DNA of 64,000 nt, from contig JALDRG010000014.1 of the NCBI GenBank assembly GCA_031315995.1, positions 1 through 64,000 on the forward strand. Reading direction: 5' to 3'. The first letter of the stretch is position 1. Each line of letters begins with the position of its first letter. The position numbers and the translations under genes were made by a program. Under the pieces are notes generated by a model that worked only from the letters and a program-made list of their open reading frames with translations, was not told the origin of the DNA and searched no databases. This document shows, one piece after another, positions 19,850 through 28,091 of the stretch. This stretch comes from Nitrospira sp. GTDB lineage: Bacteria > Nitrospirota > Nitrospiria > Nitrospirales > Nitrospiraceae.

Positions 19850-20281
19850 AACACCCCACACAAGTTCAGTAGATTTGAATCCACGACAGAGGGTTTCGAA
19901 GGGAGTCTGCTCCCTTCGTGAGGAGACACGAGGGGGATGATCCCCTCAGTGGGAACCGGGAGGCAAGCTTCAGAGCCGACCAGGCGACGGAGTCTGGTTC
20001 AAGCTTCCCGCGATTCTTCACCGGGCTTTCGCACCCGCCGGGAGTTCTCCAGGCCTAGCCGTTCTCGATTCTTGCGGCCCAGTTGTACTTCTTATAACTC
20101 TACCGTGACAGGTTCAGGTCGTACGGTATCGTTCAGATATGAGTGCCGGACGAGATGGTTTGAATGCGCGCTCGCTTCGTGTGAAGCCGCGCGGGTGCCG
20201 CGACGCACGGACAGCCCAGCGGTCACAGGCCACAATCTTCGAAATCTGATGGGCCTGGAAGCCGATGAAATTGGCGCGGCA
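19850..20281 (+). other. Structured non-coding region downstream of the tRNA
   Basis: 432 bases with no convincing gene. It holds consecutive hairpins: CGAAGGGAG 19897-19905 with CTCCCTTCG 19910-19918, then GAGGGG near 19930-19935 with CCCCTC near 19942-19947. A third imperfect stem is bounded by two AAGCTT sites near 19970-20005. No T-run follows. The position after a tRNA is a common integration target, but no attachment repeat or integrase was recognised. Confidence 0.45.
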
Positions 20282-20989
20282 TTAGGCCAAGGCGGACGGC
20301 CGTACCAGCCCGTGCTGATGGGCGCGGATGAGCAACTTCTGGCGGTTGGAAACGCCGAGTTTGTCGAAAATGTTCGTGAGGTGATGGCGGACCGTAATAC
20401 TTGAGATGCATAGGCGGTCGGCAATGTCTTTGTTGGAAAGTCCCTCGCTGATCAGTCGTACAACTTCGCGCTCTCGTTCCGTCAAGCCGTCCGGCCACTT
20501 GGGCAGAGCGGGAGTTCGGGCGAGTGACACAGAGACGGCTGGGTTGCGGTCCATCTTCACCCGTGGCGCTCCATGTTCGATCGGGAGCATGACTGTGTTC
20601 GTCGCGTGGGCGAGGTACTCGATGGTGGCGATTAAGACGGGAGAGGGCTGTATTTTCAGCACAAGACCATCCGCTCCACAGGTAAACGCTTGACGAGTGT
20701 TTTCGGATTCATCGATTCCGGCCAAGAGAATGATTTTGATCCCCGACGCTCCTGCCTTGATCTTTCGAATCAGGTCCGGGACAGCGACCTCAATCTCCGT
20801 ATCGAGAATCACGATGTGCGGTTGCTCGTGCGTCAGGATGTCGTCGATAGTCGCCCAGTGAGCGCTCTGTCCGATCAGGCGAATCCATTTTTCGTTTTCA
20901 ACAATCCTCTGCAGGCCGAGTCGCAGCAGATAGTTGCTGCTGACAATCGCCACGATCGTGGTGGCTCGCCCTTCCTCGATTCCACTCAT
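20282..20989 (-). CDS. LuxR/NarL-type regulator with a degenerate receiver domain
   Basis: Transcription regulator of the NarL/FixJ class, 235 residues. The C-terminal LuxR helix-turn-helix is clear: LTEREREVVRLISEGLSNKD followed by ISSITVRHHLTNIFDKLGVS. The N-terminal receiver keeps the phosphoacceptor-like Asp63 (IVILDTE) and the conserved Lys in GLVLKIQ, but the acidic metal-binding pair is replaced by Ser-Ser-Asn at 17-19, so normal phosphorylation is doubtful. AGGAGG at 20994-20999 (complement) lies just before tandem ATGs at 20992 and 20989. It is divergent from the polysaccharide locus and may control it; this is inference from position. Confidence 0.85.
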   Translation of the reverse strand: MSGIEEGRATTIVAIVSSNYLLRLGLQRIVENEKWIRLIGQSAHWATIDDILTHEQPHIVILDTEIEVAVPDLIRKIKAGASGIKIILLAGIDESENTRQAFTCGADGLVLKIQPSPVLIATIEYLAHATNTVMLPIEHGAPRVKMDRNPAVSVSLARTPALPKWPDGLTEREREVVRLISEGLSNKDIADRLCISSITVRHHLTNIFDKLGVSNRQKLLIRAHQHGLVRPSALA

Positions 20990-20992
20990 CAT

Positions 20993-21619
20993 TCCTCCTG
21001 ACTGAAACACATTTCCTGAATACCATCACACATCTTGAAAGATCTCCCTACATATCTAAAATCTCTCTAAGTACATAATGGAAGTATTACGCAATCAGCT
21101 CTAAGTTCAATACGTGATGGCACGCTCCTGCATGAGCGCATAATCTCACACCATCCACGCTCCTAGCAATTGTTATATTTTTGCAGCGTTATGGCTGGAA
21201 AGCCTTACGGGCGAACATTTTTCGTCGATCGATCGATGGGTAAATGTGGCAAGAAATAAATGTACATTAGTGTGCACTAGCAGTCATGCGGTGGCGCGAC
21301 TAGTGACCTTACTAGGTTATCGTCGTACCCGTAAATTGCAGAGGCGCAGAATCACAGCAGAATTATTACTGGCATTTTATGGCCCTCGACTAGCAACCAT
21401 TTGTTCACATCTGAACCAGCACAAACGTACGAGTATAACCTGCAGGGCTCCGCTCAATGAGCGGCACTTATATCCGATGCGTCAATCAGTTCTCCTCTGT
21501 ATAAGTGCCTCCCGTCAGTGAGTCACATCGCCTGCGAGAGGGATGCGTTAACAGACTTTCTTGTTCATATGTTGATGCGCACATTCATGCCGTAGCGTGT
21601 CCTCAGAAACTATCGACTG
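20993..21619 (+). other. AT-richer intergenic region between the regulator and OrfA
   Basis: About 630 bases visibly richer in A and T than the flanks, with no convincing gene. A 91-codon open frame at 21246-21521 lacks a ribosome-binding site and any recognisable motif. TGGCACG at 21118-21124 resembles half a sigma-54 site but the second half is one base too close. The composition suggests acquired or decaying DNA. Confidence 0.45.
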
Positions 21620-21895
21620 ATGCTGTCTCGATTCACGCACGATAAGAAATTGCAAATCCTGAAAGAGGGGAGCACGGAGGGTGGGATCAAGCGCGTATGC
21701 AAAAAGTATCGGATTTCTGCCAGCACCTATTATCGTTGGCGGGCGAAGCACCTCTCTACTACTCAGGACCCTGTTCTCCACCTGCGGTCTTTGCTACTTG
21801 AGAACCGGCGACTGAAACATCGCGTCGCCGAGTTGTCTTTGGACTACACCATTCTCCGATCCGCACTGGTCAACGATCGAGGCAGCGAATGTTAG
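21620..21895 (+). CDS. Orphan IS3-type transposase OrfA (helix-turn-helix)
   Basis: A 91-residue protein with the layout of IS3-family OrfA: an N-terminal helix-turn-helix (KLQILKEGSTEGGIKRVCKK then ISASTYYRWRAKH) and a C-terminal leucine-zipper-like helix (LLLENRRLKHRVAELSLDYT). OrfB, the DDE integrase, is absent: only 163 bases separate this gene from the polysaccharide locus and they encode nothing similar. It is therefore an insertion sequence remnant, or a protein kept as a DNA-binding regulator. No terminal inverted repeats were recognised. Confidence 0.75.
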   Translation: MLSRFTHDKKLQILKEGSTEGGIKRVCKKYRISASTYYRWRAKHLSTTQDPVLHLRSLLLENRRLKHRVAELSLDYTILRSALVNDRGSEC

Positions 21896-21904
21896 GTGTG
21901 TCTC

Positions 21905-21960
21905 TATACTCCGCTGCGGTGATGCTGGAGGTGGTCATGAGGCTGGTAGCGCACAGTGCG
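21905..21960 (+). promoter_or_regulatory. Candidate leader signals of the polysaccharide locus (-10 box, ops-like core, palindrome)
   Basis: TATACT at 21905-21910 could be a -10 box; no good -35 is 17 bases upstream, which would suit an activator-dependent promoter. Further down, GGCTGGTAGCG at 21941-21951 contains the GGTAGCG core of the ops/JUMPstart element used by RfaH-type NusG paralogues at polysaccharide operons. It runs into the palindrome CGCACAGTGCG at 21950-21960. All three lie within 155 bases of the first gene. The assignment is by resemblance only. Confidence 0.3.
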
Positions 21961-22058
21961 TACGGAATGACTTACCTCGTTCCCTTCGCATCGACTCGGA
22001 TCATCTTGCAGTGGGAGGCCGGCTCGAGTGCGTCTCTCTTGATGGGAGGGGCCATCGC

Positions 22059-23792
22059 ATGAAAGCTGTGATCATAGAAAGCGCTCCATCGGTCGGCACG
22101 ATGTTGACGTTTCCTGTCGGAAACGAGTTGTTGATCGACCATCTCCTTTCGGCGCTCAAACAGCAAGGTATCCGAGAGGTTGCGGTCGTATCCGGCGAGC
22201 AAGACCCGCATGTTCGCGAGCTGGTGTGTCGTGCCGGCCACGCTTGCGGCATGACCGTGCTCTGGCGGACAGAGTCTGTGTATCGCGGAACCGCCGGCGG
22301 CTTGCAGACGCTGGAAGACTTTCTGGACACACCGACCTTTCTCTGCATCCATGCCAATGTCTATTTGCGCGATATGAACCTGGCTGCCGTGCTCGATGCG
22401 CACGAGGCACATCGCACGGGCATCACGCTGGTCACCCAGAGCATGGTGGAAAACGATCACGATTTGGAAAGTGTTGAAGTGGATCAGACGGGGCTTGTTT
22501 CCCGAGTCAATATTCTGCATTGGTCGAAAAACCGTCGCAGTCGGCTTGCGCCTTGCGGGGTCTATGTTTTCAGTCGTGAGGTTCTGTCTCTCGTCCCTCG
22601 TGACGAATATTTTGACGTGAACGAGCAATTGGTGCCCTTGGTGCGAAGCCGGGGAGGCTCGATTCGCGCGCACCAGATCGAGGGAGCGGTATATACGATC
22701 TCGGGACCGGAGGATTTCCTCTGGTTGAACCGAGAGATTCTGCTGAAGGACATCCTCAACGGCGCGAGCGGTAACGGCCTTCATGGTGGCATGGACGACA
22801 TCGTCATCGGCGAAAACTCGGACATTTCTCCACGGTCATTCCTATTGGGGCCGTTGGTGATCGGCCCCAATTGCGTGGTCGAAGACTATGTGCACCTGAT
22901 CGGTCCTGCGGTGATCGGTCCGACCTCGTATCTGGAGAAGGGAAGTCTCGTGCGGGAGAGCGTCCTCCGATCCGGTACGCGCGTGCAGGGCAATGCCAGG
23001 GTGGAATACTCCGTGATAGCCGGAGACGAGACGGTGCCCGAGGGCATGCGCCTTCGAAGCACGTTTTGGACGTCGGCGAAGCCGGCTCGGTATGGGCCGC
23101 ATGGATCGTCGAACCAGGTTGCACCGAACAAGCTGTTGCAACGGGCGAAGCGGACTACACGGTCGTTCGGAACCACGCAGAGAGGGCGCGGTCAACAGTC
23201 GATATATGGCTTGGTCAAACCTGTGGTTGATCTTGCGGGAGCGGCCGTCGGGATGATCTTCGTGGGTCCGCTCATGCTGCTCATCGCCCTGGCGGTCAAA
23301 TTGGATTCACCGGGTCCGGTGTTCTTCTCTCAAAAACGGTGCGGTAAGAACGGAACGGAATTCTGGATGCACAAGTTCAGGACTATGGTGCCGGATGCCG
23401 AGCAACGTCAGAAGGAGTTGCTGGCGCGCAATAGCGTCGATGGACCGATGTTCAAGCTGGAAGAAGATCCTCGCATTACCCGGATGGGGAAACTTCTCCG
23501 CAAGACGAGTCTCGACGAGCTGCCGCAGTTGTTGAACGTCTTGCGCGGGGAGATGAGTCTCGTCGGGCCTCGACCGCTGGCTTATGACGAAATGAAGTTC
23601 TGCCCGACATGGCGCGATGCGCGGCTGCGCGTGTCTCCTGGGCTGACGGGTCTTTGGCAGGTGAAGGCGCGCAATCGTAACCGCTTCTCGGAGTGGATCC
23701 GATACGACCTCGAGTACGTCCGCCGGCATTCGCTGCTGTTGGATCTGCAGATTCTCATCCGGACCGTTCGTGTGTTGCTGAAAGGAGTGTGA
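22059..23792 (+). CDS. Fusion: pseudo-nucleotidyltransferase, left-handed beta-helix and phosphoglycosyl transferase
   Basis: Probably starts polysaccharide assembly by moving a sugar-1-phosphate onto undecaprenyl phosphate. Residues 1-230 have the layout of a sugar-1-phosphate nucleotidyltransferase (MKAVII start, [29 protein letters not shown]), but the glycine-rich GGxGTR loop is replaced by [10 protein letters not shown], so this part is probably inactive. Residues 245-325 are hexapeptide repeats of a left-handed beta-helix. From about 383 there is a WbaP/ExoY-type transferase: one membrane helix (389-412), [24 protein letters not shown] and [10 protein letters not shown] 22059 follows GGGAGGGG. 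It overlaps the next gene by 1 base. Confidence 0.85.
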   Translation: MKAVIIESAPSVGTMLTFPVGNELLIDHLLSALKQQGIREVAVVSGEQDPHVRELVCRAGHACGMTVLWRTESVYRGTAGGLQTLEDFLDTPTFLCIHANVYLRDMNLAAVLDAHEAHRTGITLVTQSMVENDHDLESVEVDQTGLVSRVNILHWSKNRRSRLAPCGVYVFSREVLSLVPRDEYFDVNEQLVPLVRSRGGSIRAHQIEGAVYTISGPEDFLWLNREILLKDILNGASGNGLHGGMDDIVIGENSDISPRSFLLGPLVIGPNCVVEDYVHLIGPAVIGPTSYLEKGSLVRESVLRSGTRVQGNARVEYSVIAGDETVPEGMRLRSTFWTSAKPARYGPHGSSNQVAPNKLLQRAKRTTRSFGTTQRGRGQQSIYGLVKPVVDLAGAAVGMIFVGPLMLLIALAVKLDSPGPVFFSQKRCGKNGTEFWMHKFRTMVPDAEQRQKELLARNSVDGPMFKLEEDPRITRMGKLLRKTSLDELPQLLNVLRGEMSLVGPRPLAYDEMKFCPTWRDARLRVSPGLTGLWQVKARNRNRFSEWIRYDLEYVRRHSLLLDLQILIRTVRVLLKGV

Positions 23793-26026
23793 TGAACGTG
23801 TCGAACACTGTTGGGCATCCCGAAACACAATCTGCCCCCACTGGCGCTCGATCACCGTTCGGCCTGCGCGAGCACTTGATTACCATCTTTCGCCAACAGA
23901 AGAAGCTGCTTACGATTTTAGGAGTGGCGACTCTCGTGGCGGGTCCGGGCTCATTCTTGATGACCAACATCTACAGTGCCGAGGTTCGATTGCTGATCCA
24001 GAATGCGCGGACCCCCTTCAGCATGAGCACGCCGTTGACGGGCCAGGTATTCACTCCCTCCGACATTACTCAAAAAGACGATGTGGCGACGGAAGTGCAA
24101 ATCTTTACCAGCCCGATTCTGTTGGATAAATTGGTCGACTACTTCGGAAATGAACGTGTGCTGGCTGCCATGCGCGGCCGATGGGACTGGGTTGCCGAGC
24201 TGCCGAAAACCGCTTTCAAACAGCTGGCTGGGCTGTCGCCGGTGGCTCAGCTGTTGACGACGATTGGGTATGTTTCTAAGCCGGAAGATTTGCACTATCA
24301 AGCCGTACAAAAAATCAGGGCCCATTTGAATGTGGAAGGAGTGCGACAAACCCATGTGTTTGTCGCAAGTCTCGATTCACCTGATCCGGATTTTTCTGCG
24401 GATGCGCTCAATGCGTTGGTGGGGATCTATATGGAACACCAACTGTCCATTCGCAAAGGTAAAGGTGCGCGTGAATTCTTCGACGAGCAGACGAAGCAGA
24501 TGCGCGGCGAATTGCAGCAAGCTGAGGTCCGATTGCAGGCGTTCAAAGACAAATGGAACATCGTGTCCATCGAAGATCAGAAACGGCATCTGTTACAGCA
24601 AGTGACGCATACGGAAGCGGCACTGCGTGAGAGTCAGGTACAGGTCGCAGAAACGGAAGTGCGCATTACCAAACTGAAGGAACGGTTGGCAGGGCAGCAG
24701 GAAGCCATTCCCCTCACGAACGTGTCGGAGCGGAATCCGATGCTGGATCAACTCAAAAACCGCTTAATGCAGATGGAGCTGGAGTATTCCCAGTATGTGC
24801 CGGACAGCCCGGCTGCCGGCGAACTCGTTCGGGAAATTGCCGCCGTACGTGCTCGCTTGCAGGCGGAGAGTACGAAGGTCACCGGCGCCGCCACTTCCGG
24901 TCTCAACCAAAACTACCAGGAACTGAAGCGCAACTTGGTCACGGAGGAAGGGCGCCGAGAAAGCTTGCGCCCCCGCCTCTCGGAGCTTACCAAGCAATTC
25001 AAATCTTACCGGGATTCTCTCAATACCTTGGATCAGCGCGAGATGGAACTGAAGGGATTGATGCGCGAGGTCAAGGTAAAGCAAGAAGCCTTTGATATTT
25101 ATCTCAAGAAGGAAGAAGAGTCGCGTATCAATGAAGTGCTGGATCGTAAGGGGATTTCCAACGTCAATGCCATCGAGCATGCCATGGTTCCCCAGAAACC
25201 GGTCCAGCCCCGCAAGTTTCTCAATCTGGTGATCGGACTGATGATCGGATTGGTCGGAGGATTCGGATCGGCCTATGTGTCCGAGTATATGCGTCGCACG
25301 TTCGTCACCCGCGAGGAGGTAGAGGAGACTCTCGGGCGACCTGTGCTTGCCGCGTTACCACTCGTCCGTCCCAACACGTCCGACGCCGGGAGCTTTGAGC
25401 TTGAGCTGCGCCAGGCCGCCCAGCACGTCGTTCGTTCCTACCATGAGCGTGGCCTAAGAACGTTGCTCATCACAAGCGCCCTTCGCGGGGAAGGCCGATC
25501 ACATGTCGCCGGCGCGCTCGCACAGGCGCTCAGCGAGCACAAGTTTCGCATGTTGCTTATTACCTTCGAGGGAGCCGGGCCTGAGCAAGCAGCGTCGGTC
25601 CGTGGCGATATCGTTGTGACGCCAGGAGGGGATGCCAATCGTCTGCTCCAGGATGTTCCCGAGCCGACTGATCGCTCGTATCTCCATCGATTGCGAGTCC
25701 GCAACAGGGAAGGCACGGCGCTGGAGTTTGCCGAACATCTGGCCGAGGTCGCCAAGACGATGCGCGATCGTTTCGATCTGATTGTGATCGACGGGCCGGC
25801 GTTGACCTCGTTCCCGGAAATGCGCGTGGCCATTGCCGGTATCGACGGCACCATTCTGATCATTGAGGCGGAGCGGACGGTGACGGTGGCGGCGAGCAGG
25901 ACGATAGCGGCGATTGAGACGGCCGGCGGACACTTGCTGGGACTGGTGCTGAACAAGCGGCGATATATCATTCCGGAGTGGATTTACGGACGATGGTTGG
26001 CGGCCGGCGGGAGGGAGGGCGTATGA
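23792..26026 (+). CDS. Wzz/GumC-type chain-length protein with degenerate BY-kinase domain
   Basis: Inner-membrane polysaccharide co-polymerase expected to set chain length and pair with the Wza exporter. Membrane segments near residues 38-58 and 474-495 bracket a long periplasmic coiled-coil region (about 190-440). The cytoplasmic C-terminus aligns with tyrosine autokinases, but the Walker A loop reads LRGEGRS near residue 567 with Arg for Lys, the next motif lacks its Asp (MLLITFEG), and no tyrosine cluster is present; DLIVIDGPA near 665 remains. Kinase activity is doubtful. AAAGGAG at 23781-23787 sets ATG 23792 (744 residues). Confidence 0.85.
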   Translation: MNVSNTVGHPETQSAPTGARSPFGLREHLITIFRQQKKLLTILGVATLVAGPGSFLMTNIYSAEVRLLIQNARTPFSMSTPLTGQVFTPSDITQKDDVATEVQIFTSPILLDKLVDYFGNERVLAAMRGRWDWVAELPKTAFKQLAGLSPVAQLLTTIGYVSKPEDLHYQAVQKIRAHLNVEGVRQTHVFVASLDSPDPDFSADALNALVGIYMEHQLSIRKGKGAREFFDEQTKQMRGELQQAEVRLQAFKDKWNIVSIEDQKRHLLQQVTHTEAALRESQVQVAETEVRITKLKERLAGQQEAIPLTNVSERNPMLDQLKNRLMQMELEYSQYVPDSPAAGELVREIAAVRARLQAESTKVTGAATSGLNQNYQELKRNLVTEEGRRESLRPRLSELTKQFKSYRDSLNTLDQREMELKGLMREVKVKQEAFDIYLKKEEESRINEVLDRKGISNVNAIEHAMVPQKPVQPRKFLNLVIGLMIGLVGGFGSAYVSEYMRRTFVTREEVEETLGRPVLAALPLVRPNTSDAGSFELELRQAAQHVVRSYHERGLRTLLITSALRGEGRSHVAGALAQALSEHKFRMLLITFEGAGPEQAASVRGDIVVTPGGDANRLLQDVPEPTDRSYLHRLRVRNREGTALEFAEHLAEVAKTMRDRFDLIVIDGPALTSFPEMRVAIAGIDGTILIIEAERTVTVAASRTIAAIETAGGHLLGLVLNKRRYIIPEWIYGRWLAAGGREGV

Positions 26027-26820
26027 GCGAATCAGGAGCAGGAGTCATGCAGGTAGACGAGGAGAGAGCCTCTGCTGCGGAGGGGTTCGTCCGAGAAGAC
26101 GGGTGGTATGCGCCGTATGACTATTGGCTCACCCTATGGGGCCTCTATGATCTCTATGCCTATGCGTTGGGGTTGCTCGGTGATGTGAAGGGCAAAGTCC
26201 TGTTGGATTGTGGCTGCGGTCCCGGTCATACGTCGGTCATGCTGGCCAAACGTGGCGCGACCGTCACCGCCTTCGATACCGCAGCCGGTCAATTAGAGAC
26301 GGCACGTAGGTTGGCAAAAGCGAACGGGGTCGACGTGACCTTTCTTTGCCGACCTTTCGAGGAACTCGATTTTCCGGATGAGAGCTTCGATGTCGTGTTC
26401 GGGACATTTGTCTTGCACCACGTTGATCTCCCCAAGGCCAGTCGTCAATTGGTGCGGCTCTTGAAGCCGGGAGGGAAAGCGGTCTTTATCGAAAATTCCG
26501 CGCTCAATCCCCTGCTTATGGCGGCCCGCAGCAAGGTATGCGGAAAATTTGGGGTTCCGCAGTACAGCGACGACCACGAGCATCCACTCACCCGTCGGGA
26601 TATCGCAACCTTACAGAACGCCTTCCCCGGCGCATGTACCATTCATTTCCCGAGCTTTCTGTTCTTTCGTCTACTCGATTTCTACGTGTTTAAGAAACGA
26701 TGGACCTGGATGACCGGGCTGCTCCAGCATTGTGATCAGGCCGCCGGATCGATTCCGTTCGTGCGCCGATACGGCTATCTGCAGATCGTCGAGCTGGAGA
26801 AGGGAACGGGTCGTGCGTAA
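26023..26820 (+). CDS. Class I SAM-dependent methyltransferase
   Basis: Cytoplasmic methyltransferase of the Methyltransf_11/25 type, 265 residues. Motif I is VLLDCGCGPG at 59-68, followed by VTAFDTA (acidic ribose-binding residue) and DVVFGTFVLHHV before LLKPGGKAVFIE. The substrate is not readable; within this locus it may methylate a sugar or a lipid-linked intermediate. GGGAGGG at 26010-26018 precedes ATG 26023, which overlaps the Wzz gene by 4 bases. It also overlaps the next gene start, so translation is probably coupled. Confidence 0.85.
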   Translation: MSESGAGVMQVDEERASAAEGFVREDGWYAPYDYWLTLWGLYDLYAYALGLLGDVKGKVLLDCGCGPGHTSVMLAKRGATVTAFDTAAGQLETARRLAKANGVDVTFLCRPFEELDFPDESFDVVFGTFVLHHVDLPKASRQLVRLLKPGGKAVFIENSALNPLLMAARSKVCGKFGVPQYSDDHEHPLTRRDIATLQNAFPGACTIHFPSFLFFRLLDFYVFKKRWTWMTGLLQHCDQAAGSIPFVRRYGYLQIVELEKGTGRA

Positions 26821-28087
26821 CGATTCGTCCGAATCCGGAACGAGCTGGTGGAGGGGATTGCTGCTGATGTCCGGGTTGGTTCTGTGTGCGACGAACGCCT
26901 GGTCATCACCCGCGACGGAAGGTGAGGTCGGTTGTCGACCCGATGTGCCTATGCCGAACGGACATCGCTCGTCCACTGGGGAGCGGGTCACGCTGACCCC
27001 GCCGCCGAATGGCGCCTACATCGGGCTCTATAGCATCGGCTCGATCGAAGAGGACCACCATCGATTCGTCGCGAAGAACGGCCATACGCCTGCTGTGGTC
27101 TTTACGTTTCATGACTGGGTCTCCGACGACGACTGGGCCTCGTCCTCCCCGCATTTCCGTACCTTCACGGATCCGCTAGAAGCGTCTGCCGTCAGTCCGC
27201 TCCAGCTTGCCGAGCAGGTCCGCATGGAGGGTGGAGTGCTCGCCGTGGCCTGGGCCATCCAATGCTGTGATTGGGAGTCCAGATTATTCTGGTACGGTTT
27301 CCGCAAGCCGACGGTGACGGTTCCTCGTCTCTTACGGGGCGATTTTGATGTGTACATCGTGACCGTTGCGCGCCAGATCAAGGCCTACGGACATCCGATT
27401 ATGTTGACCCTGTTCAGTGAGTTTAACTATCAGGGACTGATGGGGTTCGGCGGGGGGGGGGGCGACCGGCTGGAGGACGCCGAACATCTCTGCCAACTGT
27501 ACGGCGATCCCACGTGGCCGGATGGGCCGGAACGTATCAGAGATGCCTTCATTCACGTGATCGACATCTTCCGGAAGGAAGATGTGCGAAACGTGACGTG
27601 GTTCATGTACGCAGGCTCTCATTACATGAACCCGCAGCATGAAGACTATAACCCGTGGTTGCATCCAAAGTATTTTTACCCCGGCGACGATTACATCGAT
27701 TGGGTCGGACAAAGCGCGTATTTTATCGATCCGCGCGTCGCTCCCAAACTTCGACAGCAGGAACTCGGCACGCCCATTACGGACGCATTGGCGCCGGGCT
27801 ATGCCGCCTGGGGGACGGTGACTCAGCGGCCCCTCTTTCTTCCCGAGTTCGGCGTGCTTGGGGATGGGTCTGCCAGTCGAGCACGTGTGCTCGAAGAGGT
27901 TTTCCGCGAAGTCTTACCACGATTTGATCGGGTCAAGGCCATCACGCTCGCTGATTTCAAAATTGCAGAAGAGTTTTATGAGGTTCCTCGGCTGGGGACG
28001 TTCGACGATGAAACGAGCGCATGGATACGGGTGGTTCGTGAGAATCCGCAGTACCTCAAACAGGCCTCCTTCACAGGGGGAGAATAG
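26813..28087 (+). CDS. Secreted GH26-like (clan GH-A) glycoside hydrolase
   Basis: Predicted exported protein of 424 residues with a signal peptide (LLLMSGLVLCATNAWSS). The mature part resembles GH26 beta-mannanase-type barrels: GAYIGLYSIGSIEE at the start, VVFTFHDWVSDDDW, Glu203 in TLFSEFNY as acid/base candidate and Glu345 in FLPEFG as nucleophile candidate. Such enzymes are often found in polysaccharide loci, trimming or releasing the polymer. An 11-G tract at 27452-27462 encodes a glycine run within it. GTG 26813 overlaps the methyltransferase end by 8 bases. Substrate unknown. Confidence 0.7.
   Translation: MRNDSSESGTSWWRGLLLMSGLVLCATNAWSSPATEGEVGCRPDVPMPNGHRSSTGERVTLTPPPNGAYIGLYSIGSIEEDHHRFVAKNGHTPAVVFTFHDWVSDDDWASSSPHFRTFTDPLEASAVSPLQLAEQVRMEGGVLAVAWAIQCCDWESRLFWYGFRKPTVTVPRLLRGDFDVYIVTVARQIKAYGHPIMLTLFSEFNYQGLMGFGGGGGDRLEDAEHLCQLYGDPTWPDGPERIRDAFIHVIDIFRKEDVRNVTWFMYAGSHYMNPQHEDYNPWLHPKYFYPGDDYIDWVGQSAYFIDPRVAPKLRQQELGTPITDALAPGYAAWGTVTQRPLFLPEFGVLGDGSASRARVLEEVFREVLPRFDRVKAITLADFKIAEEFYEVPRLGTFDDETSAWIRVVRENPQYLKQASFTGGE
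27452..27462 (+). repeat. 11-G homopolymer inside the GH26-like gene
   Basis: Eleven consecutive G bases in frame, giving the glycine run FGGGGGD near residue 216. Tracts of this length are prone to slipped-strand change; one base gained or lost would end the protein early. They are also a common place for assembly error. Confidence 0.85.
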
Positions 28088-28091
28088 TCCG

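Noticed and set aside
19937..20404. 155-codon open frame on the + strand after the tRNA
   Set aside because: Arg/Ser-rich with no motif or ribosome-binding site, and its end overlaps the well-supported LuxR gene on the other strand.
21117..21132. Sigma-54-like site TGGCACG-CTCC-TGCA upstream of the polysaccharide locus
   Set aside because: The GG to GC spacing is one base too short; this spacing is strict for sigma-54 promoters.
21246..21521. 91-codon open frame in the AT-richer region
   Set aside because: No ribosome-binding site, no recognisable domain and atypical composition; chance frame is more likely.
21620..22058. Complete IS3 insertion sequence
   Set aside because: Only OrfA is present; no OrfB coding or terminal inverted repeats were found.
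19775..22058. Integrated element at tRNA-Gly
   Set aside because: No integrase and no repeat of the tRNA 3' end was recognised within reach.
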